A DNA stretch of 10,658 nucleotides from Bacteroidia bacterium. Its GTDB lineage: Bacteria > Bacteroidota > Bacteroidia > Flavobacteriales > NORP286. A model generated the notes under the pieces. That model ran no database searches, was not told where the DNA came from, and saw nothing but the letters and a program-made list of their open reading frames with translations. How positions within the stretch are numbered: the stretch's first letter is position 1; each line of letters opens with the position of its first letter. The DNA lies in NCBI GenBank assembly GCA_016763665.1, contig JAESTI010000209.1, forward strand, positions 1-10,658, written 5' to 3'. Both the position numbers and the translations under genes were made by a program. Below, one piece after another: positions 1-6,056 of the stretch.

Positions 1-150
1 AAAGTAAAAAAGATGATAAAGCAAATAAAGGACCGGCTAGAAAACGTATCATCTCCTGAAGAATATAACCCCTTATTAGAAGTTCAAAATGAATTGATTA
101 CCTGGAAAAAGGAGCTTTCGGAATCAATGAGGGCAGTAGTGATCAAGTAA
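1..150 (+). CDS. C-terminal end of an unidentified protein (partial, 5' end outside window)
   Basis: Frame 1 is open from the first base and ends with TAA at 148-150, giving 49 residues that begin KVKKMIKQIKDRLENV and end MRAVVIK. The peptide is lysine- and glutamate-rich and looks like an amphipathic helix with one Trp (LITWKKEL), which would suit a C-terminal helical tail. No family can be recognised from so short a piece. The gene is convergent with the phosphopantetheinyl transferase gene at 251-934, and a REP-like inverted repeat lies in the 100-bp gap between them. That the frame is coding is inferred from its clean reading, its protein-like composition and its end just before the repeat; the rest of the gene is outside the window. 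Confidence 0.6.
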   Translation, partial: KVKKMIKQIKDRLENVSSPEEYNPLLEVQNELITWKKELSESMRAVVIK

Positions 151-167
151 TATGTCAAAGAAGTAAG

Positions 168-226
168 GTCATATCGAGCCAAGTCGAAATATAGACCTTA
201 TACACTTCGACTCCGCTCAGTTTGAC
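168..226. repeat. REP-like imperfect inverted repeat between convergent genes
   Basis: The arms 168-188 and 206-226 are 21 nt each and pair at 16 of 21 positions around a 17-nt loop. The best-conserved part of the left arm is AAGTCGAA, and the right arm carries CTTCGACTCCGCTCAG. Sequences of the type CTTCGACTCCGCTCAG...GTGAC are, from general knowledge, a frequent dispersed intergenic element in Bacteroidota genomes. Its place between two converging genes suits a bidirectional transcription stop or a REP-type element. No long T-tract follows, so I do not call it a canonical intrinsic terminator. Confidence 0.6.
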
Positions 227-250
227 TAATTAATAGCAGTCATTATATAG

Positions 251-934
251 CTATAACTCACCCGAATAAACCAACATATAATCCTCCAGTTTCTGGTAAT
301 ATGCGTTAAATAACCTCGAAGATTGATTGGTATCACTAACACGAATAATCACCTCTCCCCCATTGTCTGAATAATAAAAGTTGTTAAGAATAATATCCTC
401 CCCGAAGATCAACCCTTTTTGACCAACAGATTTGTAAATAGATTCTTTAACACACCAATAAACATATAGCATACCGCGATTGGCATCTGAGCCATGATTT
501 GAGTTCTCAATATCCTCATGTTCCTTTTGATTTAGAAACTTATGTGCTATTCGTTCTATTTTATCTTCTATTATTTCAATATCTACACCTACCAATTTAC
601 TCTTGCTGATAACAACGGCAGCCATTTTACGAGAATGAGATATACTAGAGTTGTAATCAGGAAATTTTAAAAGTGGTTTTCCGTTTTGATTAACTTCAAG
701 CTGTATATGAGTTGATTCAGAAACTTCATCGCATAGTTCTTCAATCAGTTTGCGAAGCATCAACCTGCTTCCCAACCATTGCAATCTCCGTTGATCAAAA
801 GTGACATTTTTCAAGAACGCTAGTTCCCCTTGATTAAGGTTCAAATTGTCTTTAAAATACTGCTCAGTTTCGGCAATTTCCCATATTCCTAACAGGGTTT
901 CTTCGTCTATTTTTTTTTTCAGAACTATTCCCAC
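251..934 (-). CDS. 4'-phosphopantetheinyl transferase superfamily protein (Sfp type)
   Basis: Transfers the 4'-phosphopantetheine arm of CoA to a serine of acyl- or peptidyl-carrier proteins; cytosolic. The 227 residues match the Sfp/EntD-like class (Sfp is about 224 aa) rather than the short AcpS class. Visible motifs in order: NGKPLLKF (85-91) and SISHS (97-101), the substrate-side P1 region; GVDIE (116-120), where D118 and E120 should bind Mg2+; and W160-C-V-K-E-S followed by K168, the WxxKE(S/A)xxK motif. The start is GTG (934-932); an upstream in-frame TAA at 953-955 limits extension and no in-frame ATG lies between. A run of ten A on the coding strand (910-919) follows the start at codons 5-9. 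The gene is divergent from dcd. The carrier-protein partner cannot be told from context. Confidence 0.93.
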   Translation of the reverse strand: MGIVLKKKIDEETLLGIWEIAETEQYFKDNLNLNQGELAFLKNVTFDQRRLQWLGSRLMLRKLIEELCDEVSESTHIQLEVNQNGKPLLKFPDYNSSISHSRKMAAVVISKSKLVGVDIEIIEDKIERIAHKFLNQKEHEDIENSNHGSDANRGMLYVYWCVKESIYKSVGQKGLIFGEDIILNNFYYSDNGGEVIIRVSDTNQSSRLFNAYYQKLEDYMLVYSGEL

Positions 935-942
935 AACTTTAC

Positions 943-973
943 TTGAACGCCATTAAATTTTATTCTAATTTAG
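943..973 (+). promoter_or_regulatory. Predicted dcd-recJ promoter, Bacteroidota type
   Basis: TTG at 943-945, a 20-nt spacer and TAATTTAG at 966-973 fit the Bacteroidota primary sigma consensus (TTG, about 19-21 nt, TAnnTTTG) with one mismatch in the -7 box. Transcription would begin near 979, giving a leader of about 24 nt before the dcd ATG at 1003. The call is by pattern only. Confidence 0.45.
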
Positions 974-981
974 CAAAAATA
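974..981 (-). promoter_or_regulatory. Predicted -7 box for the phosphopantetheinyl transferase gene
   Basis: On the minus strand this reads TATTTTTG, a full match to TAnnTTTG, about 40 nt upstream of the GTG start. No TTG is found at the usual 19-21 nt upstream, so the -33 element is missing or degenerate. The box abuts the predicted dcd -7 box (966-973) on the other strand. Confidence 0.3.
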
Positions 982-1002
982 AACCTTTCAAACTTTTACA
1001 CC

Positions 1003-1539
1003 ATGATATTATCCGACACCAGAATTTTAGAAGAAATCGAAAAAGAGACTATCATTATCGAACCTTTTAGAAGAGAATGCCTTGGAACTAATTCTTATGA
1101 CGTCCATTTAGGAAAACACCTGGCAATATATGGAGATGATGTGTTGGACTCAAAACTACATAATCAGGTTGAGCATTTTACCATTCCCCCAGAGGGTTTT
1201 GTATTAGAACCTAACAGATTGTATTTAGGAGTTACTCAGGAGTATACCGAAACCCATTCTCACATTCCCTTTTTAGAAGGGAAATCCAGCACAGGTAGAC
1301 TTGGTATTGATATTCATGCAACTGCCGGAAAAGGAGATGTAGGGTTCTGCAATACATGGACATTAGAAATATCATGCAAACTTCCGGTAAAAGTTTATGC
1401 AGGCATGCCTATCGGTCAATTAATTTATTTTGCCGTTGAAGGAAAAATAGAAACTTATTACAACACCAAGGTAAATGCCAAGTATAATCACAGAACTATA
1501 CGCCCCGTTGAGTCTATGATGTGGAAGAACGAATTTTGA
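1003..1539 (+). CDS. dcd: dCTP deaminase
   Basis: Deaminates dCTP to dUTP, feeding dUTPase and thymidylate synthesis; a cytosolic trimer of the dUTPase fold in the known family. The protein is 178 aa from the ATG at 1003. Motifs: RRECLGTNSYDVHLG (24-37) near the N-terminus, EGKSSTGRLG (92-101) carrying the conserved Ser and Arg of the active site, and TWTLEIS (118-124), where E122 corresponds to the catalytic Glu (E138 in the E. coli enzyme). The frame is open back to a TTG at 943, but MILSDTRILEEI is the family-typical N-terminus, and the TTG fits better as a promoter element. recJ follows after 17 nt, probably in the same transcript. Whether it also has dUTPase activity, as some archaeal members do, cannot be settled by eye. 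Confidence 0.96.
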   Translation: MILSDTRILEEIEKETIIIEPFRRECLGTNSYDVHLGKHLAIYGDDVLDSKLHNQVEHFTIPPEGFVLEPNRLYLGVTQEYTETHSHIPFLEGKSSTGRLGIDIHATAGKGDVGFCNTWTLEISCKLPVKVYAGMPIGQLIYFAVEGKIETYYNTKVNAKYNHRTIRPVESMMWKNEF

Positions 1540-1556
1540 ATTTAAATTTTTAACAA

Positions 1557-3272
1557 TTGCCTGACGTACAAAAAAGGTGGGTATTGGCTGACAATCCTGA
1601 TCAATCCACCATTGAGGAGTTTTCCAAACAACTGAATATTAATACTATACTTGCAAGCCTCTTGATAAAAAGAGGAATAACCACTTTTGATGAAGCCAAA
1701 CAGTATTTCCGACCACAATTAGAAGACCTTCACGATCCATTTTTGATGATGGACATGGACAAGGCCATTGAACGAATTGATCAAGCCATTTCCAATAATG
1801 AAAAAATACTTATTTATGGAGATTATGATGTTGATGGAACCACTGCCGTATCATTAGTTTACTCATTCTTAAAAAGGCAATATGAGTTTGTTGGTTATTA
1901 TATTCCAGACAGACACAGGGAAGGATATGGAATTTCAACAATTGGAATTGATTGGGCCAAGGAAAGGAATTATACACTGATCATAGCTTTGGACTGTGGA
2001 ATAAAAGCCATTGATAAAGTAGATTATGCCAAGGAAAAAGGTATTGATTTCATTATTTGCGACCACCATTTACCAGGTGAAGATATTCCAAAGGCCGAAG
2101 CTATTCTCAACCCAAAGAGAGAAGATTGTGAATACCCTTATAACGAACTATCAGGTTGTGGAATTGGATTTAAATTGGTTCAGGCGTTTTCCATAAAGCA
2201 CAATATCGATTTTGAATATTTGAAGAAGTATCTTGACCTGTTAGTTGTTAGCATTGCTTCTGACATTGTTCCTATTACCGGTGAGAATAGGACCATGGCT
2301 TTTTATGGAATTCAGCTGGTTAATGAGTCTCCAAGACCTGGTATAAAGGCACTTATTGATCTATCAAACAAAAAAGGCAAACTTGATATTACAGACCTTG
2401 TATTTATTGTTGGGCCAAGGATCAATGCAGCCGGAAGGATGGATGATGCAAAAAACGCAGTCAAGTTATTAATTACTTCAAATTTTGACCAAGCTAAAGA
2501 AGCATGCATCATCATCAATGATAACAATACTCAAAGAAGAAGTGTTGACAGCGATATCACTGCAAGTGCATTAGAGGCCATTGAAAATGATTCAAAGGCA
2601 TTAAACAAAAAATCAACGGTATTGTTTAATCCTGATTGGCACAAGGGAGTAATTGGAATTGTTGCTTCGAGATTGATCGAGAAACACTATCGGCCAACTA
2701 TTGTCCTTACACAATCAAATGGACATGCCACAGGTTCTGCAAGATCAGTTCATGGATTTAATATTTATAATGCCATTGATGAATGCAAAGATCTACTCAT
2801 TAATTATGGTGGGCACATGTATGCCGCAGGTTTAACCATGGCTGTCGAAAATGTAGAAAAGTTTAAAGAAAAATTTGAAAAGGTCGTTTCCAAAAACATT
2901 ACTGATGATCTACTAACTCCAGTCATTAATATTGACGCCTCTATCACCTTGGATTCTATTACGCCTAAGTTTTTCAGAATATTAAAGCAATTCGGGCCAT
3001 TTGGCCCATCTAACATGAATCCGATATTTAGATCAGATAATGTTGAGATCAATAAGGAAAATATGCGTGTAGTAGGTAAAGATCATTTAAAACTCTCCAT
3101 AAAACAAAACGGTTCCCCAACATTTGATGCGATCGCATTTGGTCAAGGTTCAAAAATAGAGGATATCAAATCCGGGAACCCAGTTAACATTTGTTACAAC
3201 ATCAAGGAAAATGAATGGAACGGAAGAATAACCCTTCAACTTGAAATTAAAGACATACAACTGGCGTCATAA
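1557..3272 (+). CDS. recJ: Single-stranded-DNA-specific exonuclease RecJ
   Basis: 5'-3' ssDNA exonuclease of the DHH family, acting with RecQ/RecF-pathway recombination, mismatch repair and base excision repair. 571 aa, normal for RecJ. Metal-binding motifs are all present: GDYDVDG (88-94), LDCG (D146), CDHH (D169-H170-H171) and SIASDIVPI (D236). The DHHA1 domain follows, with GSARSVHGF (from 393) and GGHMYAAGL (G418-G419-H420), then a C-terminal OB-like region. The start is TTG at 1557: MPDVQKRWVLA lines up with the usual KRWVL opening of Bacteroidota RecJ and no better in-frame ATG exists until well inside the protein. It lies 17 nt after dcd, so the two are probably cotranscribed. All catalytic residues expected for activity are seen. 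Confidence 0.97.
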   Translation: MPDVQKRWVLADNPDQSTIEEFSKQLNINTILASLLIKRGITTFDEAKQYFRPQLEDLHDPFLMMDMDKAIERIDQAISNNEKILIYGDYDVDGTTAVSLVYSFLKRQYEFVGYYIPDRHREGYGISTIGIDWAKERNYTLIIALDCGIKAIDKVDYAKEKGIDFIICDHHLPGEDIPKAEAILNPKREDCEYPYNELSGCGIGFKLVQAFSIKHNIDFEYLKKYLDLLVVSIASDIVPITGENRTMAFYGIQLVNESPRPGIKALIDLSNKKGKLDITDLVFIVGPRINAAGRMDDAKNAVKLLITSNFDQAKEACIIINDNNTQRRSVDSDITASALEAIENDSKALNKKSTVLFNPDWHKGVIGIVASRLIEKHYRPTIVLTQSNGHATGSARSVHGFNIYNAIDECKDLLINYGGHMYAAGLTMAVENVEKFKEKFEKVVSKNITDDLLTPVINIDASITLDSITPKFFRILKQFGPFGPSNMNPIFRSDNVEINKENMRVVGKDHLKLSIKQNGSPTFDAIAFGQGSKIEDIKSGNPVNICYNIKENEWNGRITLQLEIKDIQLAS

Positions 3273-3410
3273 TTACGAATTGATTAAAAGATTATAAGAT
3301 TGAAAAATTGTAAGATTAAGAGATCATTGGAACAACATAAGACATTTTATACATTATCAAATTCCCTCATTTTCAAATTATCAAATTACTCTCCCTTTAT
3401 ATAACTTTAG
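3273..3410. repeat. AT-rich degenerate repeat spacer
   Basis: The gap between recJ and the lipoprotein gene (245 bp in all) is mostly short repeated words: AAGATT three times (3288, 3296, 3312) and TTATCAAATT twice (3354-3363 and 3378-3387), with a further CAAATT at 3374. No ORF, tRNA or GC-rich terminator hairpin is seen. Such low-complexity intergenic stretches are common in Bacteroidota genomes; their role is unknown. Confidence 0.5.
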
Positions 3411-3463
3411 GCATTATAGGCACTCCAAACTTTAGATCACTTTAATTACTCATTAGTATCCAA

Positions 3464-3494
3464 TTGTTTATTCAACAATAACTTTATAATTTCA
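3464..3494 (+). promoter_or_regulatory. Predicted promoter for the lipoprotein-hemF pair
   Basis: TTG at 3464-3466, a 20-nt spacer and TAATTTCA at 3487-3494 have the same layout as the predicted dcd promoter and match TTG / TAnnTTTG except at the end of the -7 box. The implied start near 3500 leaves a leader of about 18 nt before the ATG at 3518. Pattern-based only. Confidence 0.4.
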
Positions 3495-3517
3495 CGTTTT
3501 TAATATTATTTACCAGG

Positions 3518-4078
3518 ATGTCTAAACTTCCCTACATATTATTAATTACTTTCTTTATTTTCTCTGCATGTGGAAAAAATGACTGTGATAACTATGTCCC
3601 GGTAATTGTTTATGACAAATTCACCAAGTATCCTAATAGTACGGGAGCTGATAGTGCAGGAGTATTAAGAATTTCCTTTGAAGATTGTGATGGTGACCTT
3701 GGAACAAGTGATACATCCGTTTTCAACATGTTCATCGATTATTATGAAAATCTGGACAGTGGTTATTCTAAAGTACTTGCACCGGTTTATGAATTTATAA
3801 AAGATACTGCTGATACTGATACCATAATTAATGCTGACACAATAAAAGCTGGGGATACATTTACTTATCAAAAATATGCCGGCGAAGATACTGTCAACTT
3901 CGAATACCGAATTCCACCTTTGACTCCTGATGGAAACAACAAATCCATAAGTGGCTTAATTGAGGTATCGTTAAATACTACTATTAGATTTAATGACGAG
4001 GTGATGTATATTTTTTACGTGGTTGATAATGCACTCAACAAGAGTAACAAGGATACTACCTTTGTAACATTCCCATAA
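3518..4078 (+). CDS. Putative outer-membrane or periplasmic lipoprotein, function unknown
   Basis: 186 aa. The N-terminus is a lipoprotein signal peptide: a short basic start (MSK), a hydrophobic core (YILLITFFIF) and a lipobox FSAC with the acylated Cys at position 18. The mature part has FEDCDGDLGTSD (55-65), an acidic DxDGDLG motif recurrent in small Bacteroidota lipoproteins, then a Thr/Asp-rich stretch (about 96-115) in which DT pairs recur, and beta-rich segments (FEYRIPPLTPDGNN, 128-141; MYIFYVVDN, 163-171) suggesting an immunoglobulin-like sandwich. No enzyme motif is visible. The ATG at 3518 puts the signal peptide at the very N-terminus. hemF begins 16 bp downstream, so they may share a transcript, but no functional link is evident. 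I do not recognise a named family. Confidence 0.8.
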   Translation: MSKLPYILLITFFIFSACGKNDCDNYVPVIVYDKFTKYPNSTGADSAGVLRISFEDCDGDLGTSDTSVFNMFIDYYENLDSGYSKVLAPVYEFIKDTADTDTIINADTIKAGDTFTYQKYAGEDTVNFEYRIPPLTPDGNNKSISGLIEVSLNTTIRFNDEVMYIFYVVDNALNKSNKDTTFVTFP

Positions 4079-4094
4079 AGCTTTTATTATTTCC

Positions 4095-5027
4095 ATGGAT
4101 ATAAGCAAGCGAAGCATTAGCGATTGGTTTAAATCACTTCAAAATGACATATGTCGTGGTTTAGAAGAGTTAGACGGAAAAGAGAAATTCTCAATAGATG
4201 AATGGCAACGAGATGAAGGTGGTGGAGGGGTTTCAACTATCATCCAAAATGGAAGTCTGTTCGAAAAAGGAGGGGTTAATTTTTCCGCGGTATCCGGAAT
4301 ACTATCAGCTCCAGCATTAAAAAGCTTAAAATTGGATTCTCTTTTGGATGAATCCAGTAAAAGTGAATTTGATTTTTTTGCAACGGGAATCTCCATTGTT
4401 ATTCATCCACTAAGCCCAATGGTGCCAATTATTCACATGAATTTGAGATATTTTGAATTGGAGGAAAATATAAAATGGTTTGGAGGGGGTATTGATCTGA
4501 CTCCTATTTATATTGTTGAAAGAGATGCAGCATTTTTTCATCAAGAATTAAAACATATTTGTGATAAGCATGATCCAGACTATCACAAATCCTTTAAAAA
4601 CTGGGCAGATGACTATTTCTTTATTAAACACAGGAACGAAAACAGAGGTATTGGGGGTATCTTTTTTGATCGCTTGTCACAATCTGATAATAAATCTTTA
4701 GAAGATATTTTTGAGTTTGTTAAAGATGTAGGAAACGGATTTATTCCAATATATAGTACCATCGTAATTAATAATAAAGCTACATTATTTAATGAGGATC
4801 ATAAGAACTTTCAAGCATTAAGGAGAAGCCGGTATGTAGAATTCAATTTGATGTATGACCGTGGAACCAAATTTGGATTAGAAACCAACGGAAGAGTTGA
4901 ATCAATATTAATGAGTATGCCTCCTGTTGCCCAGTGGGAATACAATTATCAACCCATCCCAAATTCTGCTGAGGCAAAAACCTTTGAACTACTTAAAAAA
5001 GGAATAGATTGGCACAATATTCCGTGA
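4095..5027 (+). CDS. hemF: Oxygen-dependent coproporphyrinogen III oxidase
   Basis: Oxidatively decarboxylates two propionates of coproporphyrinogen III to vinyl groups, using O2 and making protoporphyrinogen IX in heme synthesis; cytosolic homodimer in the family. 310 aa, close to E. coli HemF (299). Family signatures: KGGVNFS (58-64); the HPxxPxxPxxHxNxR region with H104 and H114; WFGGGIDLTP (128-137); ADDYFFIKHRNENRGIGG in the middle; and RRSRYVEFNLMYDRGT (243-258) followed by GLETNGRVESILMSMPP near the C-terminus. These cover the usual active-site His/Arg/Asp positions, so the enzyme looks functional. It begins 16 bp after the lipoprotein gene. Presence of HemF rather than only HemN argues for growth with oxygen. 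Confidence 0.97.
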   Translation: MDISKRSISDWFKSLQNDICRGLEELDGKEKFSIDEWQRDEGGGGVSTIIQNGSLFEKGGVNFSAVSGILSAPALKSLKLDSLLDESSKSEFDFFATGISIVIHPLSPMVPIIHMNLRYFELEENIKWFGGGIDLTPIYIVERDAAFFHQELKHICDKHDPDYHKSFKNWADDYFFIKHRNENRGIGGIFFDRLSQSDNKSLEDIFEFVKDVGNGFIPIYSTIVINNKATLFNEDHKNFQALRRSRYVEFNLMYDRGTKFGLETNGRVESILMSMPPVAQWEYNYQPIPNSAEAKTFELLKKGIDWHNIP

Positions 5028-5216
5028 TTTTATCATAATTCTTATCTTCGCAAAACAATACTAATATGCTAATAAATACAAATAATACTAATGGGATACT
5101 AATATACGAATAGCTTATAGCCGATAGTCAATAGCTTAACAATACGCGAATTAACCATTATAACAATGGAACAATACAACAATTAAACAATATACGACTA
5201 CACGAATAACGAATCT
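5028..5216. repeat. Mosaic of degenerate short repeats upstream of lptB
   Basis: No gene is seen in this 189-bp gap. It is a patchwork of short words: ATACTAAT three times (5058, 5085, 5096), AATAGCTTA twice (5109-5117, 5130-5138), a run of ACAAT words around 5164-5192, and CGAAT four times (5107, 5147, 5203, 5210). The last CGAAT ends three bases before the lptB ATG. CGAAT words also fill the gap after lptB, so the gene is bracketed by related spacers. Confidence 0.55.
5043..5050 (+). promoter_or_regulatory. Possible -7 box for the lptB-GH3 unit
   Basis: TATCTTCG followed by CA resembles the Bacteroidota TAnnTTTG box with one mismatch. No TTG at the proper distance upstream is seen, and the box lies about 170 bp from the lptB start, so this is a weak call. 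Confidence 0.2.
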
Positions 5217-5942
5217 ATGATCCTTAAAGCTGACAATCTTGTCAAATAATATAGTAAGAGAACTGTTGTAGATGATGTTTCCATTGAGGTAAAACAAGGA
5301 GAAATTGTTGGACTCTTAGGTCCAAATGGTGCCGGAAAAACAACTACTTTTTATATGATCGTTGGATTGATCAAGCCAAATAAAGGCAGGATATTTTTTG
5401 ATGACAAGGACATTACATCGCAACCAATGTATAAGAGGGCAAAATCAGGTATTGGTTATCTCCCTCAGGAGCCATCCATTTTTAGGAAGTTAAGTGTTGA
5501 AGATAATATCAAGGCGGTTTTAGAAATGACTACGTTATCAAAAAGTGAGCAAAGTGATAAAGTGGAGGAGTTACTTGCAGAATTTGGATTGGAGTATATA
5601 AGAAAAAGTAAAGGTGATGTTCTTTCAGGAGGAGAAAGAAGAAGAACAGAAATAGCACGAGCCCTTGCTGTAGATCCTAAATTCATGCTTTTGGATGAAC
5701 CATTTGCAGGAATCGATCCAATCGCAGTTGAAGATATTCAAAACATCGTAGCAAACTTGAAGAACAAAAACATCGGTATTCTCATTACTGACCACAATGT
5801 CCATGAAACGCTTGCCATTACTGAACGGGCTTATCTTCTGTTTCAAGGTTCAATTCTAAAAGCCGGAACTGCAACCGAGCTTTCCGAAGATGAACAAGTA
5901 AGACGTGTTTATCTCGGTGAAAACTTTGAACTTAGAACTTAA
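5217..5942 (+). CDS. lptB: LPS export ABC transporter ATPase LptB, frame interrupted by an in-frame TAA at codon 11
   Basis: ATPase of the LptB2FG complex that drives lipopolysaccharide from the inner membrane towards LptC/A/D. Read through the stop, the frame is 241 aa, the same length as E. coli LptB. It begins [10 protein letters not shown], then TAA (5247-5249), then [11 protein letters not shown], as expected of LptB with one residue replaced. Motifs: Walker [10 protein letters not shown] (35-43), Q-loop region [10 protein letters not shown], signature LSGGE (136-140), Walker B FMLLDEP with D160-E161, and H-loop H193 in ITDHN. Only the stop is abnormal. The first in-frame ATG after it (5355) lies behind Walker A and would give a 195-aa protein unable to bind ATP normally. 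Either a one-base error or variant (for example AAA to TAA) or a fresh nonsense mutation is likely; an older pseudogene would show more damage. Confidence 0.88.
5247..5249 (+). other. lptB: Premature TAA (codon 11) in lptB
   Basis: The codons around it read GTC AAA TAA TAT AGT AAG, that is V-K-stop-Y-S-K, where LptB homologues typically have V-K-K-Y. A single A-to-T change from AAA, or C-to-T from CAA, accounts for it. No ATG, GTG or TTG lies in frame between it and the Walker A codons. TAA ends other genes in this window, so reassignment of the codon is not supported. Confidence 0.9.
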
Positions 5943-6056
5943 TTATCTGCGAATAATGCGAATATGCCAATGAATACGAATACTACTAATATTATACCAA
6001 TACAACACGAATTTACGAATACACGAATCACCGAATAACGAACACACGAATAAGGT
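5943..6056. repeat. CGAAT-rich degenerate repeat spacer between lptB and the GH3 gene
   Basis: Eight CGAAT words occur in 114 bp (5950, 5959, 5977, 6008, 6016, 6024, 6032, 6047), the last five mostly at 8-nt steps and mostly as ACGAAT. The array ends five bases before the GH3 ATG. No promoter, terminator or ORF is recognised in it. Confidence 0.65.

Noticed and set aside
943..1002. Twenty-codon upstream extension of dcd starting at TTG 943
   Set aside because: MILSDTRILEEI at 1003 is the family-typical start, and the TTG plus TAATTTAG pair fits a promoter; the added residues resemble no dCTP deaminase N-terminus.
2994..3007. GGGCCATTTGGCCC hairpin as a terminator or operator
   Set aside because: It lies within recJ coding sequence (GPFGP), has short 6-bp arms and no T-tract; it is best explained by codon use.
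2312..3052. Minus-strand reading frames antisense to recJ
   Set aside because: Short, without recognisable protein features, and lying opposite strongly conserved RecJ sequence; similar antisense frames in hemF and lptB were dropped for the same reason.
5247..5249. TAA reassigned as a sense codon in this organism
   Set aside because: TAA terminates recJ, the lipoprotein, lptB and GH3 genes at proper ends, so it acts as a stop here.
5355..5942. LptB start at ATG 5355 (195 aa)
   Set aside because: It would cut off Walker A, which is plainly encoded just upstream in the same frame together with an LptB-like N-terminus from 5217.
5943..6056. CRISPR array
   Set aside because: The CGAAT units are only 5-6 nt and degenerate, with no constant long repeats, unique spacers or cas genes.
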